The notes beneath the pieces are model-generated. The model saw only the letters and a program-made list of their open reading frames with translations. It did no database searches and was not told the DNA's origin. From Neofusicoccum parvum (lineage: Eukaryota; Ascomycota; Dothideomycetes; Botryosphaeriales; Botryosphaeriaceae): a DNA stretch of 64,000 nt. Location: the NCBI GenBank assembly GCA_020912385.1, contig CP087209.1, forward strand, positions 186,001 through 250,000, read 5' to 3'. Below are positions 33,376-47,207 of the stretch, piece by piece (within the stretch, counting starts at the first letter, position 1; each line of letters starts with the position of its first letter). The translations under genes and the position numbers were made by a program.

Positions 33376-36300
33376 CTAAACAATCCCCCCCTCATCAAAC
33401 ACATCCGCCACAACCCACCCCTCCACCTCCTCCAAATCCACCCTCCCCATGCGATACGTCTCCTCAAACGCCAATATGCTCAGCTGCCCCAAAAATGGCT
33501 TGACCACCCTCATCACGAACTCCATCTTCCCCATCGCCTTCGCGTCCGCACTGTCTCCAAAGACACCCGCTTCCTGCGCGGCCCGCAGCACCGGCGCCAG
33601 GAGCGAGCGGCGCTTGTCTTCCGTCGCCGTACCGATGCCCGAGCCCGCGGCGGACGTGGGTCCCGCGCCGCCTTGGTAGGTGGGTGCAGAGGTGGACAGA
33701 AGGGATGTCGACTCCGGGATGGCGGCGCTGGGGTCGTCAGCGGTGGTGGCGGCGGCAGCTTGGCGTTCCTGGAGGGCCTCCGCGACTTCGTCGACGAGGG
33801 CGACGGGGCGCCAGTCGAGGTCGGGCCGGTACACGGCGTCGATGGTGTCGGTGATGAAGAGCCACTCGTGCAGCTGGAAGTCGTCGTGGGCGAGGGTGAT
33901 GAGGGTGTCGAGGAGCTTGCAAGCTTGCAGGACTGAGAGGTTGTTGTAACGCTCATGCTGCTCCGTATCGGGCAAAAGGGAGAATATGGCGTTGGTGAGC
34001 TCCGAGTTTATGACGGGCCAAACAGGAGCCAGGTGTACGGGTGAGATGCGGAGGACGAGAGTGCGGAGCAGGAGGAAGATTTCCGCGCGAGTGGCGGAGG
34101 AAGGAGACGAAGCAGGGGTGGCAGCAATTAGCTCGGTCAGCTTCTCCATAATAGTACCCAGGTTTGTGACGAATGTATCTTCGGGATTCGCAAGAACGAG
34201 AATGGTCATCCTCCGCAAGTTCATCTGCGTCTTGCGATCTGCTTCGAGCCTTGCACTTGCAGCACCCACACCGAACATGATACCTGCTGTTGTCGGTGCG
34301 CTGATTCGCGAGACCAATTCAGGCATCCGGTCTTTGTCGTTTTGACTCCACATGCGGAGGACTGGTAGCCATTTCTCCAAAGCCAACTTGGTTTCTGTGG
34401 CAAAGAACTTGGGGTCGTTGAACGCCGCTTCAATGTCCCTCTTCCAAGCCTTCGTGGCGGCTGGTAGTGAGGATGTGCGCGTTAACTCGTAAATAAGATC
34501 AAGCAAAAGAGGGGAGACGGTTTCAGGGAAAGCCTTTGCACGGAAGGCAGGCCCAATAACGTTGGTGCTGATGGAAGTTGCCGCATTTGCAATCCGATCG
34601 TTTTCGACGAGGATGAGAGGGAGCTTCGGGAGAATGGACACCAGAACTGTCACAATATCCGAGGACCGAGCCGGTGTAGTGCCATTTTCCTCTGGAATCT
34701 TATCGATGGACAGTGACGAGGCATCCTGCAGGAAACCCATCGGACGAGTGGTGAAAGTAGCCGTAAGGAGACGCATAAAAAGATCCTAATCGCTCATCAG
34801 TATAGTCCAACTGGGACACGGAATCAACACATACCCCGAGATCACGACGCATCCGACGTTGCTCGCCGAAGTTGGTGTTGTCCACCTTCTCTGCAAGGGT
34901 GGCGGTGAACTCCAGCAATGCAGGAAGAATCTGGCGATGCGGCATTGGGTTGGCAAGAACATCACGCAGAAACGTCAGGCAATCTGGCCAGATCTCATCC
35001 ATGGCATCATCCTCCAGCGACTTCGTATAGTCCACCAGGAATGTTACCAGATCGGTGTCGGCGAGATTAGAAGTCAGAGTTGACATGCGATGAGGGTCCA
35101 GCGCATTTGGGTTCGTTCTGCTGTAGACGGCATTGAAGATTGCAGGGGTTGTGTGCTTCGGACTTGACCCGTTGAGCACATTCAGAAGGCTCATGACAGC
35201 ATTTGCCTCGGAACTGTCTCGTGGCGATCGACACCAAGCTTCGGCCAAAGTTTCCAGGCACTCCAACGTCTCTGCAGTGAACAAGTGCTCCAGGATCCGC
35301 CGCGCTCTGTTACGCATGCGAAGGGACGTGTAGCCGAAAGATGCGAGAGAGGTATGATCGTGCTTAGCATGGCCGTAGCCTCCCCAAGACCAGATTCCAA
35401 AGCAAATGCGGACCGTGTCTTGGAAACAAAGCAAGACCGTGAGTCTGCTGTTCGCAGTGGCAGAGCGAGACTGATTGACTTCGTTGGGAAAAACACCCGA
35501 AACCATGTTTCCGAAGAAACCTTGTGGCTGCTCTGGTGTTTTCATTGTGGTCACCTTCATTTCCTGTAGTACAAGTCGTTGGTGGGCATTTGCCAATATC
35601 TGCTCCAGACCGTTCATCAGAGCGATGAGTGTAGACTCTGGAGAAATAGAGTCGGGGTGAAGTGATCTAGTGAATGTCGACTTGAGTTGATCGAAGGTCA
35701 TCTGGATCTGCTTGCACAGACACTCGACCAGAGGCAGTAAATTCTGGAAGATGGTGTCCACGAAAAGAGGTAAGACTTCGATAAGGAACTTGACCCAGTC
35801 ATCAAGGACCAACCGACTTGAAGGCGAAGAGAATCCAGATTTGAGGCACTCGACCAACTGAGGGGGTGGGGCAATTGCAGGTGCAGTCTCCTCTTCCGCG
35901 GCCTTGTCAACAGATTCTCTAATGCTACCGGTTCGTTCCCGGGACACCCTCTGTTCGACAGGGGATGAAGGCACCACAGCACGTAGGCGAAGTTGTAGGG
36001 CTGCCAGTGTGGCCTCGAGAAGCAGCGATTGCAAAGATGGGCTAGCGGATGTCAAGCGGCCCATGAGGAATACCTCCAACTCGAGGTCCTTGAGAGGTAG
36101 AGCATAAGGATTCAACAAAATGGCCCGAATGGTTGAGATGCTGGTCCGGTACAGAGCGTCTATGTGGTCTGATGATTCGCTTGACTTTGCCGAGCTCGAA
36201 ACCGACAGAGCGCGCATGCAGATGCGAACCAACAAGTTCTGCAGAGTGACCTCCTGCTCTTCATCTGAAGTGTCCATGAACGGAACGTAATCTCGGGAGA

Positions 36301-39276
36301 GTACCACCCAGGTATGATCAGAGGACCAGCGCAGGATATTCAGTAGCTGTTGCATATGGTAAAGGCATTCCTTCGAGTCATCAGTCAGGACCGGCGGTCG
36401 TGGTGTTGATGTATCCAACTGATCCGTGTTTTGATACTTGATGCAGTTCAGAGTCTGGAGATGCGAGATAATGATGTCGAAGACGCGGTTCAGACTTGGG
36501 AGATCCTGGAGCCACGTTCGGATGTAAGAGAAAAGCTCGGTGCCTTCCTCTGACAATGCGTCCAGAAGCAGGAAAAGAGGCCGTGTCAGGACGGATTGGT
36601 ATCCCCCCGCCAATGAGCTCAGCCCCGTCAAGACTGGCAGTCCACTCACTCGGCGAGCTCCCCTGCTTGGCTTCTGAGCCTGAAGGTTCTGCTCGTGAAT
36701 GGTATGGGTCCATAGTACTGAAAGACGACGGCCAGCGTCTGCAACATCTGGATGCGAGGCTGAATTGGTCCTTGTGGCCTGGGTCATGAGAGAAGTCACA
36801 GCCGCTTCTACAAGAAAGTCCGAAGCAGTCATGGCCTGGAGCTGCCACAAACACCGCACTGCCTCGACATGGTACTTTGGACGGAATGGAGAAAGGTAGT
36901 ACCAGATTGACACGACTAAGGAATTCACGAGACCGGGCATTCGTTCCGGCGGAAAGAAGGCTGGAGAAGTGTTGGTGGGCTGGAATGCCGCCATAATTGT
37001 CGTGACTGCGAGAATTGATGAAAATGGTACACAAGCTTCTGATCCACGAGGCTTCTGAGATCTAATCGCATCCTCGAACGCTGACAACAGATCTTTACTG
37101 CTGGCAGAACTTGTGTCTGAGACCCTTGACAAGATGCTCGAAAGTAACTTTGTGCTGATCTCCGTCATGTTGTCAGAGGAACTGGCACGAAGAGAATTGA
37201 TGAAAAATGTTGAAGTGTCCTGCAACAACGAGTCTCTCAACTGGGAGGGAGAGCATGGAGAACCGTTCGTCTCAAGATTGCCTTGCTGTTCGTTGTAGAA
37301 CGATCGAATGAGTTCGACACTCGGTACTTTCTTTGGTGCTTTGTCATCTTCAGATTCATTGCCTGCCAATGCGCGGTCCGGGATGCTTTGGATGAGTATG
37401 TCCGCAATATCCAGCTTCGCTGCGATGATCGTCTTTTCAAGCTCGCTTTGGGATTTACTGGGCGCAGGGGCACGGGTGAGCATTTTGAGCATGGCGCATG
37501 CTACCAAAGGAATGTGACAGAGCAGCATTTCTTCTTCGCGGATATTGAAGCGAGTGATGATGAACTTTGCCAGCTTCAGTTTTTGCAGCACATCCTCGCT
37601 GTGCTTGTTTTCCGACATAGCATCGTCAAGGAGCTCGAATAATTTGCCCCAAATGAGTCCACTTTCCACGCCGTCAAAGAAGATGCTGGCACTACGCAGA
37701 ACCTCATCGAAATTTTCTTTGCTTGCCGATTCGCCGTACCGGCGAGCACTCTCCAGGACAGGGAGGAATACCGATGGCACCAGCAGACCACCAACCTCCC
37801 AGCGATCCATTAAAGAGAGACAGATCCGGAAGGGTCTTGCGCGAGCCACGGGTGACTGGTCCTGGCCGTTGATCATAGACATGATGCCATTCGTAAGCGG
37901 TTGAAGGCCGTATCGTGCGAAGTAAGCGGCGTGGTGCGAGTTTACGTCCACGTTGGGGCTCTTGAGGTCTGTAGGCGCATCGGCACCTTCGGCATCATTG
38001 CCAGGATCAGGCCCCAAAAACCACGACCATAGTCTCCTGTTCAGACTCATGTCCCTTCTTGTGACCACTCCGGCGGCGGCAGAGACCAGACGTTCAAGAT
38101 CCTTGCCATCTATCCTGACTTGGAGGACTTCTGAGTGGAGGGGTAGCGAATTGACTAGCAGATCCAGGTAGCCTCTTTGGGTCAGCAACTGGGCGTCTCC
38201 CAACCCCGCGGCAAAGCATCTGATCAGCAATCCTGGCTCGGGCGCAATGGCTGCCTCAGCGGCCATAGACAATGCTTCTGCCTGATCTCCATCCTCGCCC
38301 TCGGCAACGACAGAGTTCCGCCTCTGTTTTGTACCAAACTGGGGCAACCTCCGCACGAGATAGGCGAGGGCTCCCTGGCGTCGCGGAACATTGGTGATGG
38401 TGGCCAGGAAGAAGCATTGCCAGAAAAACGAATCCTGTGCATCGCCAGCTCCGTCATTCCTCCGTCCTCCGTCGCCACTGATCGTAAATCTTAATTTGTC
38501 CACAATCTGTACGATGCGCTCAAAATCTTCAGCGGTCTCATCCTCCAAGCCGGGTAGGAGACAGAGTATTATCGATTTGAGAGCCGGTCTGAGCGCCTGC
38601 GCACCGACGGAGAGGACGTAGGTCTCGATGATGGAGAGAAATGCGGGGCGGACAGAGAGCGAGGCAAAGGACAGAACGGAGGCCAGGCCGGGAAAGTAGA
38701 CGTGGAGGTCGCGGGACAGAGCGGATGTCTAGCAATGTGAGCCAATTGTCTGCGCGGTGGAGCGGGACCAGCTGACCTGCAGAATGGAGAAGATGTAGGC
38801 ATACACCTCAAGGGTTTTTTGGTGCACGCCCGACGGCAACGAGGGGTTCAGGCATTGGGCCAGGCGGGTTGCGACGGTGGCGCTGTGCGGAATGATGGGC
38901 ACATCTTGGGGGTGAGTTTGAATGGCCTGGCGACAAAAGTTAGCTGCCTGCGCACGGCAGCGGCCAGCGAGCTTGTACCTTCAGCAGCCTCCCCAGAAAC
39001 GAAATGTAGTCAGCCCATTCTTGCTGCGGGGTGTCGAACAGGGCGAGGGCGCGGTCGACGTTGGACTCGTAGCGGCGGAAGGCCTTGTCCTTCTTGACGG
39101 GAGCTGCAGGCATGTGTGAGCGCGGTCCAGGAGCTTTGTTCGAGCTGGAGGAAGCTCCACAGCACGACGTACATACCGTCCTCGAGTGGGCGTCGAGGCG
39201 AGCGGCCGGCAGGCGATTGGCGGCCGGAGCTGGAGGGGGAAGCAGCGCGGGCCTGCGACTGCGGATCAAGCGACAT
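33376..39276 (-). CDS. dopA: DOP1/Dopey family trafficking protein (DopA)
   Basis: Very large peripheral membrane protein. In yeast, Dop1 works with Mon2 and Neo1 in endosome-to-Golgi traffic. In Aspergillus, DopA affects development and morphogenesis. Five exons, complement(33376..34785, 34835..38728, 38777..38926, 38979..39103, 39177..39276), encode 1892 aa. The short first exon reads MSLDPQSQARAASPSSSGR and joins in phase to APVKKDKAFRRYESNVDRAL. The hallmark N-terminal domain follows: TPQQEWADYISFLGRLLK, then LAQCLNPSLPSGVHQKTLE, VYAYIFSILQ and PGLASVLSFASLSV. LCLLPGLEDETAEDFERIV closes the domain. The middle is helical repeat-like. The C-terminal part includes LPLVECLCKQIQ and LRKEYA-less helical stretches typical of the family. 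The last intron (GTATGT...ATTAG) joins RRDLG to DLFMRLLTATF. It is intact, and no other gene lies in this 5.9 kb. Confidence 0.93.
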
Positions 39277-40053
39277 GGTGCGCGGGTTCGGGCATCAAGG
39301 AAGGAGGAGCGCTCATCTCATGGGCTCATCCGGCGCATTGCGCAGTCGTCGCGGCGGCGGGCAGGCATAAGCTCCAAAAGCCCACGCGTCAACAGCTGCT
39401 CCTGCCTTGGCGCCCGCGCCCGGGCCACGTTGCCGTTCGCCGCGTCTGCGAAACCACCGCCCGCTCCGCTGCAAGCCATCCATTCAACTCCAAACAAAAA
39501 TCAATCACTCCTGTGACACTGGCAGCATCACTCGCCTCCAATCTCTTTGGTATTGGCGCGGACTGAACAGCGTCCGCGGCATCTTGTCCCTTCAGCTTGT
39601 GAAATCAAGTCTCGGACCACCACGTCATCTCCGAGCCCGGAGCTGTCCATGGCAGTCTTTGGGCATGAATCAGATGGCTCACCACCTCCCTAGCCAGACT
39701 TCTTCAACTTCTTCTAGAAGCTTTTGTGTCTCCCAATGCAGAGCTTTTCTTTTCATCATTCTGCCTCCCCTTAATCGCGTGCTTCTCCATCGCCCGCGTT
39801 TCTCCGCACGGAGTGCCGAAGCTTCGTCCGAGGGAGTGAATTACTCAGTCTATCAGGGAGATTCCCCGCTTCCAAACGAGACGACCTAGTTTCTTGTCAT
39901 TTTGCAACGCCGTCTGCAAGAGATCATCTCATACAGAAACACTCGCAGATCACAGGTGGAATTCGCACCAGTTGTACGCGTGAGAATCATCAATTACTGA
40001 ACTCTAATGTCTATCATATATACAGCAAAAACAAAAACATTCCCGGCAACTTC
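39277..40053. other. spacer between DOP1 and the Alt a 1-like gene
   Basis: This 777-bp stretch comprises the DOP1 promoter on the left and the 3' region of the secreted-protein gene on the right. ORFs here (39407-39889, +) have no motif. Confidence 0.4.
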
Positions 40054-40499
40054 TTAGTAGATGGCGACCGAGATATCCGAGACCTGGGTGCAGACGAAGT
40101 CGTTCGCGCCGTTGCCGCCAGCGTGGCAGTAAGGCTGGACCTCGATGGTGCCAGTGATGCCGGCGCTATTCCCACCAAATCAGCACTGCATCGATACTCT
40201 CGCGGGACCACAGGAATCACTTACCCAGGGGCGGTCTCCTTGTAGAGAGTCAGAGAGTACTTGCTGTTGGCGCCGTCGATGGCGAAGCGGTACTTGGACT
40301 CGCCGCAGACAACGACGGACTTGTTGGCAAGCGCGGACGCGGTGGTGGCGGAGCACTGGACGTTGGCCGGCTGGATCGTGAACGAGGTGGCCTGGATGCC
40401 GTTGTTGTCACGGATGGACAGGTCCTTGATCTGGACGACCTCGGAGGCGGTGGCAAGGGCGCCGAGGAAGGCGGGAGCGGCGATGGTGAAGAAACGCAT
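40054..40499 (-). CDS. small secreted Alt a 1-like (AA1-like domain) protein
   Basis: Small secreted protein of 128 aa from two exons, complement(40054..40165, 40225..40499), joined by GTAAGT...GAATAG. Residues 1-18 (MRFFTIAAPAFLGALATA) form a signal peptide. The mature protein is beta-rich with four cysteines in the contexts NVQCSAT, SVVVCGES, PYCHAGG and DFVCTQV. The spacing and the block YCHAGGNGANDFVC match the Alt a 1 family, an extracellular beta-barrel fold found in Dothideomycetes and Sordariomycetes. Members include allergens and elicitors of plant defence. The role here (apoplastic effector or cell-wall protein) is inferred. It has its own TATA box. Family call is strong by pattern; no search was run. 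Confidence 0.85.
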
Positions 40500-40598
40500 C
40501 TTGGTGGTTTGAGGGGTTGAGTGGTTTGGTGAGGTGGTTGTTTGGATTGAAGAGCTGAGTTGTGATGATGAGAGAACTACGGTAGGAGGTTAGGTGGT

Positions 40599-40604
40599 TA
40601 TATA
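40599..40604 (-). promoter_or_regulatory. TATA box for the Alt a 1-like gene
   Basis: On the minus strand the context reads CCTATATAACC, about 100 bp upstream of the start at 40499. It is seen directly, and its function is inferred. Confidence 0.55.
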
Positions 40605-42199
40605 GGCTGCTGTGTGCCCCTAAAGACTCTCTTCGAGAGAGCTTTGTCGAATGGACACTCGGCGACGCCGTGATGGGTTCCAAGTCTGTGCTCGTAGTCG
40701 TACCATTGCCTCTACGTCTCTCGCATACCCATGAGTAGTATGGCACCTGCAAAGATGACAACGTGCGCGCGCTCACCACTAGACCGGTGTGCCGAAAGCC
40801 CGGGATACGATGATTCGGTGGATGTCACGTTGCTCTGAGCCACGGGGCCAAGCCTGTACGAACAGATCTGCATACTTGGTCAAAGTTCTATGCACGTAAA
40901 TACGAGATCCGAAAGCTTAGGCTTCAGATTTTAGGGCTGAATATGGCGACGGCTATTCGAGAGCACAGAAGCATGCCAGTGCTTGGTCGTAGGTTGGGTC
41001 AAGGACGGTCTTCAGATAAGTACCATAATCCATGTACACACATTTGCTACAGACATACCCTAAGAAGAAGACTGAAAGTAAATCAAGAGATCTGGTTGCG
41101 ATGATAAACGGATACACGCTCTACGAGGTTCTCCGGTAAATCATTTAGGGACATGACACTTTCTCAACAAGGCGTAGTGCTCTGGCCGTCATCATGTCTA
41201 TTCCCACGTTCAAAGTCCGCACCGCCACTGCACACCACGACTACTCCCCGCAAAAGGGGCAGAAGGACTGTAACAACAAGACTCCTGATTCGTTGGGGTT
41301 GCGGTCAAAGGTCCGCTTTGACTACCTTTTCTGTCACCGCTCCTGGTCCAAGCTCACCGCTCCTGGCCAACACCTGATCACGGCTCTCCATATGTATCTT
41401 TGTCCCCTCAAGATATCCCTCTTCTTTTCTTTTTTTGAATCACAATCCATACACGGATATCTTTGACGCTTCTTTCTGGCGAGCTTTGACCATAGGGCTG
41501 ACGACGACTCCCGTGCGTCTGAGCCTCGTCAGCCCTACCCCCGGAAAGTTCCGGCCTTGCTACTAAGTAATATCTACCAACTTCGTTATGAGCCCCTGTG
41601 GTACCTTCTGTTAAAAGAAGATCTAGACTAGCGGCGGACTGGTTGATGCAAAATAAATGCTCAAGAGTGGACGAATCCCCTGTGGAGTTACTGAATTGGC
41701 CTTTTTTTTTTTTTTTAAAGAGGAGTCGCTTCACGCATTTTTCTCCAGCCGAAAGGAGTAGACATTGACCTAGTGTTCAGCTCTCTACGTTCTGTTCAGC
41801 AGAATTGTTAGATCAAGTATCCTCAGCCAGATATACACTTACAATATGGGTACGAAGTTCGAAAGCCACGAAACGGGGACTTTACGGACTGGAAGCTACA
41901 AGGTCGAATGAAAGTATACTTGGGGCATTTGGAGAAAAATCACAGCAAAGGGCTGTGGTAAGTACCTAGCCCGAACTAATGTGCGGCAAGAAAAGAAAGA
42001 GTACAACGAGGTGGATGAAGCTGACTTTGTTTGTCTCTTGGAACGCCGTGAAAGATCGAAGATGGGCTGATGAAAAGTGTATTGCCTCACCGTTCCATTC
42101 ACGGATCATGATTGCATGTCAAGTTACCAGATACCGAAATTGACATTCATAAAGTCATTACCATCCCATCATCAGTCTATCTAGCTTCCGCTCTAAAAT
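40605..42199. other. non-coding stretch
   Basis: About 1.6 kb without a supported gene. It includes a T-homopolymer near 41703-41716 and moderately AT-rich sequence from 41380 to 42190. ORFs of 66-123 codons lack motifs. The right end is the 3' flank of the alpha-glucosidase gene. Confidence 0.4.
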
Positions 42200-44237
<2,038 letters not shown>

Positions 44238-44445
44238 CTAGCTGGTTGGAGAGGGCGAGGAGGGTGTGGCAGCGCCTCGCGAGGTCTTTATCCCCAATGC
44301 TGGCGCGGGCCGGAATTGGGAAGCCGCGCTCTGGGGCACAATCAGTAGACATGCGTCCCACATGGCATGTTTGGATTACGCGAAGTGGAAAGCGCGGAGG
44401 AGATCGAGGTGGAGGAACCAGCACAGCAGCCGGCTGGCGCGCGGT

Positions 44446-44466
44446 GATTCGTCCCATGTCGGACCG
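44446..44466 (+). promoter_or_regulatory. MAL operator-like repeat, copy 1
   Basis: GATTCGTCCCATGTCGGACC plus G. This is the most divergent copy (T in place of C in the CGCCC core). It lies 407 bp upstream of the maltase ATG. A role as a regulator-binding site is inferred from recurrence and position. Confidence 0.55.
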
Positions 44467-44506
44467 AGATGGATGCGCGATCGGAGGCAGAGGCAGCGGC
44501 GGCTGC

Positions 44507-44527
44507 GATTCGCCCAAAGTCGGGCAG
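44507..44527 (+). promoter_or_regulatory. MAL operator-like repeat, copy 2
   Basis: GATTCGCCCAAAGTCGGGCA plus G. It starts 61 bp after copy 1 and 31 bp before copy 3, so copies 1-3 are spaced at roughly 30-bp multiples on the same strand. Confidence 0.6.
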
Positions 44528-44537
44528 CGGGGGCTTC

Positions 44538-44558
44538 GATTCGCCCAGTGTCGGGCCG
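44538..44558 (+). promoter_or_regulatory. MAL operator-like repeat, copy 3
   Basis: GATTCGCCCAGTGTCGGGCC plus G. It differs from copy 2 at three positions. Confidence 0.6.
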
Positions 44559-44728
44559 CCGCCAGCTGCGCGAGATTCCCCACCTCCCTCCGAAAATCCG
44601 GGGTAACTCCACGCCAAGCAACGGGTACATCAAGACGATCTAGCGGCTCTTGTGCCTTCCCGCCGTGCTGGATGGGCTTAGCGGCCAAGCGGCCAGAAGT
44701 AGGCCGGCGAGCCGTCTCGCCGCCGTGC

Positions 44729-44749
44729 AATTCGCCCAATGTCGGCCCG
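44729..44749 (+). promoter_or_regulatory. MAL operator-like repeat, copy 4
   Basis: AATTCGCCCAATGTCGGCCC plus G. It lies about 285 bp upstream of the permease ATG and 150 bp upstream of its TATA box. It contains the CGG triplet that Zn2Cys6 proteins usually contact. Confidence 0.6.
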
Positions 44750-44896
44750 CATCGCATTCCAGCAGACAATGGAGGCGTTTTTAGCCTCACTCGCGTCCTT
44801 CTAGAGCCTGCCGTCCGGTGGCGAGGCTCTTCCAGGTGGTCCGACACGGCCGTGCTACCCCAACACGGCAGCTGTCGCTATACACCATGCACCGGC

Positions 44897-44902
44897 TATA
44901 TA
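44897..44902 (+). promoter_or_regulatory. TATA box for the permease gene
   Basis: TATATA, 137 bp upstream of the permease ATG. The function is inferred. Confidence 0.5.
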
Positions 44903-45033
44903 GCTTCCCAGACCCCGCTGAGGCCGCTGCTCATCTCCACACTGCAATCGACCACTTCACTGCTCCGGTCGAACACTTCCAATCTCAGTTGAACCGCCCC
45001 GCCGGCCGCGAGACTTGACCAGTCCTCGTCATC

Positions 45034-46767
45034 ATGACCAGCCACCAGGAGAAAGCCGACCATGTCGCCCTCGATGCCACCGAGGTCCGCCAGATGTCGG
45101 TCAGCCACCCACACCTCGACGAGCTGACTCGCGATGCCGCCAATGCCACCCATGCCGAGCAGAGCATGAGCCTCTGGAAAGGTCTCAAGACCTACCCCTA
45201 TGCCGTTGGCTGGTCCGTCTTCCTGTCGACCGCCATTGTCATGGAGGGGTTCGACAAAGTCCTGATCAACAATCTCTACGCGTATGCTCCGTTCAACAAG
45301 AACTTCGGCGTGCAGTTGGCCGATGGCACCTACCAGGTCACTGCTGCATGGCAGTCGGCTCTCAGCAACGCTTCGTTGATCGGCGAGATCCTGGGCCTCT
45401 TCCTCAATGGCATTGCCGCCGAGAAGTTCGGGTACCGCAAGACCATGATCGCCTCCTTGATTGCCGTGATTGGCTTCATTTTCATCGTCTTCTTCGCCGA
45501 GAACACGACGACGCTCGTTGTCGGTCAGATTCTCTGCGGAATCCCGTGGGGTAAGTTCTCCGTCTTCACTTGCATCGCTTGCCATGCTAACAGCCTTCAA
45601 GGCGTGTTCCAGACCATCACCACGACCTACGCTGCTGAAGTCTGCCCCGTCGCCCTCCGCGCCTATCTGACAACATACATCAACCTTTGCTGGGTCATGG
45701 GTCAGCTGATTGCCTCGTCTGTGCTGAGGGGCATGCTCACCCGGTCCGACAAGTGGGGATACAAGATTCCCTTCGCTCTCCAGTGGATCTGGCCGATTCC
45801 GATCATTGTTGGCATCTGCTTTGCCCCCGAGTCTCCGTGGTGGCTCATCCGCAAGGAGCGCCGCGACGAAGCCAAGAAGGTCCTCCTCCGCCTCACCAAT
45901 GCCGACAAGGACCCCGACTTCAACGCTGACGAGACCATTGCCATGATGGAGATGACTAACGAGCTGGAGAAGGCGCACTCTGCCGGCACGTCGTACAAGG
46001 ACTGCTTCAAGCGGTCGGACTTGAGGCGCACCGAGGTCGTCTGCTTCACGTGGGCCATCCAGACTCTCTGCGGCAGCACCTTCATGGGCTTCTCGACCTA
46101 TTTCTACCAGCAGGCCGGCATGTCGGATGAGCACTCGTTCACCATGTCCATGGCGCAGTACGGGCTCGGCGCGATCGGCACCATGTTCTCGTGGTGCCTG
46201 ATGGGCTGGTTCGGACGGCGCACGCTCTACTTCGGCGGGCAGGTCACCATGTGCGTGCTGCTCGCCATCATCGGCTGCCTGGGCCTCATCTCGCGCGGGA
46301 ACTCGTCTGCGCAGTGGGCAATTGGCTCGATGCTGCTGCTCTACACGTTCACGTACGACGCCACCGTGGGCCCGGTCTGCTACTCGCTCGTCTCCGAGCT
46401 GAGCTCCAACCGGCTGCGCGCCAAGACGGTCGTCCTCGCGCGCGTCCTGTACAACCTGACGGGCCTCGTCACCAACATCCTGACGCCCCGCATGCTGAAC
46501 CCGTCGGCGTGGAACTGGGGCGCGAAGACCGGTTTCTTCTGGGCGGGGTCCTGCCTGCTGTGCGCCGTCTGGACGTTCTGGCGGCTGCCCGAGCCCAAGG
46601 GCCGCACGTACGGCGAGCTGGACATCCTGTTCGAGAAGAAGGTGGCGGCGCGCAAGTTCAAGAGCACGATCGTCGATCAGTTCGCGGCTGCGGGTAGGTC
46701 GCCCAGCACGTCCTCAGTCGAGAAGGAGGCGCTGAAGGTCCAGGTCGAGAAGGTCGAGCACGCATGA
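45034..46767 (+). CDS. malP: MFS alpha-glucoside (maltose) permease
   Basis: Proton-coupled sugar porter of the major facilitator superfamily, maltose/alpha-glucoside subfamily, with 12 expected TM helices in the plasma membrane. Two exons, 45034..45550 and 45602..46767, give 560 aa. The 51-bp intron (GTAAGT...TTCAAG, with CTAAC branch) is a multiple of three and has no stop, so the unspliced frame stays open. Splicing restores the conserved CGIPWGVFQT. Other landmarks: GWSVFLSTAIVMEGFDK (TM1), GYRKTM, PESPWWLIRKER, the STFMGFSTYFYQQAG segment, FGRRTLYFGGQ, VCYSLVSELSSNRLRAKTV and PEPKGRTYGELDILFEKKV. Cytoplasmic N and C tails are polar. It lies between the maltase and the regulator, and should supply the maltase with substrate. 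Confidence 0.93.
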   Translation: MTSHQEKADHVALDATEVRQMSVSHPHLDELTRDAANATHAEQSMSLWKGLKTYPYAVGWSVFLSTAIVMEGFDKVLINNLYAYAPFNKNFGVQLADGTYQVTAAWQSALSNASLIGEILGLFLNGIAAEKFGYRKTMIASLIAVIGFIFIVFFAENTTTLVVGQILCGIPWGKFSVFTCIACHANSLQGVFQTITTTYAAEVCPVALRAYLTTYINLCWVMGQLIASSVLRGMLTRSDKWGYKIPFALQWIWPIPIIVGICFAPESPWWLIRKERRDEAKKVLLRLTNADKDPDFNADETIAMMEMTNELEKAHSAGTSYKDCFKRSDLRRTEVVCFTWAIQTLCGSTFMGFSTYFYQQAGMSDEHSFTMSMAQYGLGAIGTMFSWCLMGWFGRRTLYFGGQVTMCVLLAIIGCLGLISRGNSSAQWAIGSMLLLYTFTYDATVGPVCYSLVSELSSNRLRAKTVVLARVLYNLTGLVTNILTPRMLNPSAWNWGAKTGFFWAGSCLLCAVWTFWRLPEPKGRTYGELDILFEKKVAARKFKSTIVDQFAAAGRSPSTSSVEKEALKVQVEKVEHA

Positions 46768-47207
46768 GAGAAGCGCATGGGGCAGCGAACGCGCGGATGA
46801 CATGACATGACGGGTGATGGGGCGCATATGCAATTTTTTCAGCTTTTCTGTTATAATAGACTCGATTTGGTGTTAGCTCGGACGTAGCGCACCCGGCGGC
46901 TCCGGGCTGGCCGGTGATGCAGCCCGATTCATCGAGCAGGGAGCCGGGCAAAATGTAAATAGTTCACATGCCAAATGCACCCCAATCCTTCCGCAGGCGC
47001 GTCAGGAGACGAGTGATTTCCAGCGTGCAGGACGCCGGGGACCAAAGTGCAAGGCACAGCCGAGGCGATCCCGCTCCGGGTTAGGCTGCGGCGGGAGCGG
47101 CCCCAGGACGGAATGCCAAGGCTGACGCGCGCTATTTAACCTACACGCGAACCTCCTCCCACCACCGCCCCAGCTGCACCGCAGCTGCTGCCCCACATGC
47201 GTCAACC
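46768..47207. promoter_or_regulatory. permease-regulator intergenic region
   Basis: This 440-bp spacer contains the permease 3' UTR and the regulator promoter. Two features are visible: an inverted repeat CCGCTCC (47071-47077) with GGAGCGG (47094-47100) separated by 16 bp, and a TATTTAA box at 47133-47139, 69 bp before the regulator ATG. The 21-bp MAL motif was not found here. Confidence 0.45.
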
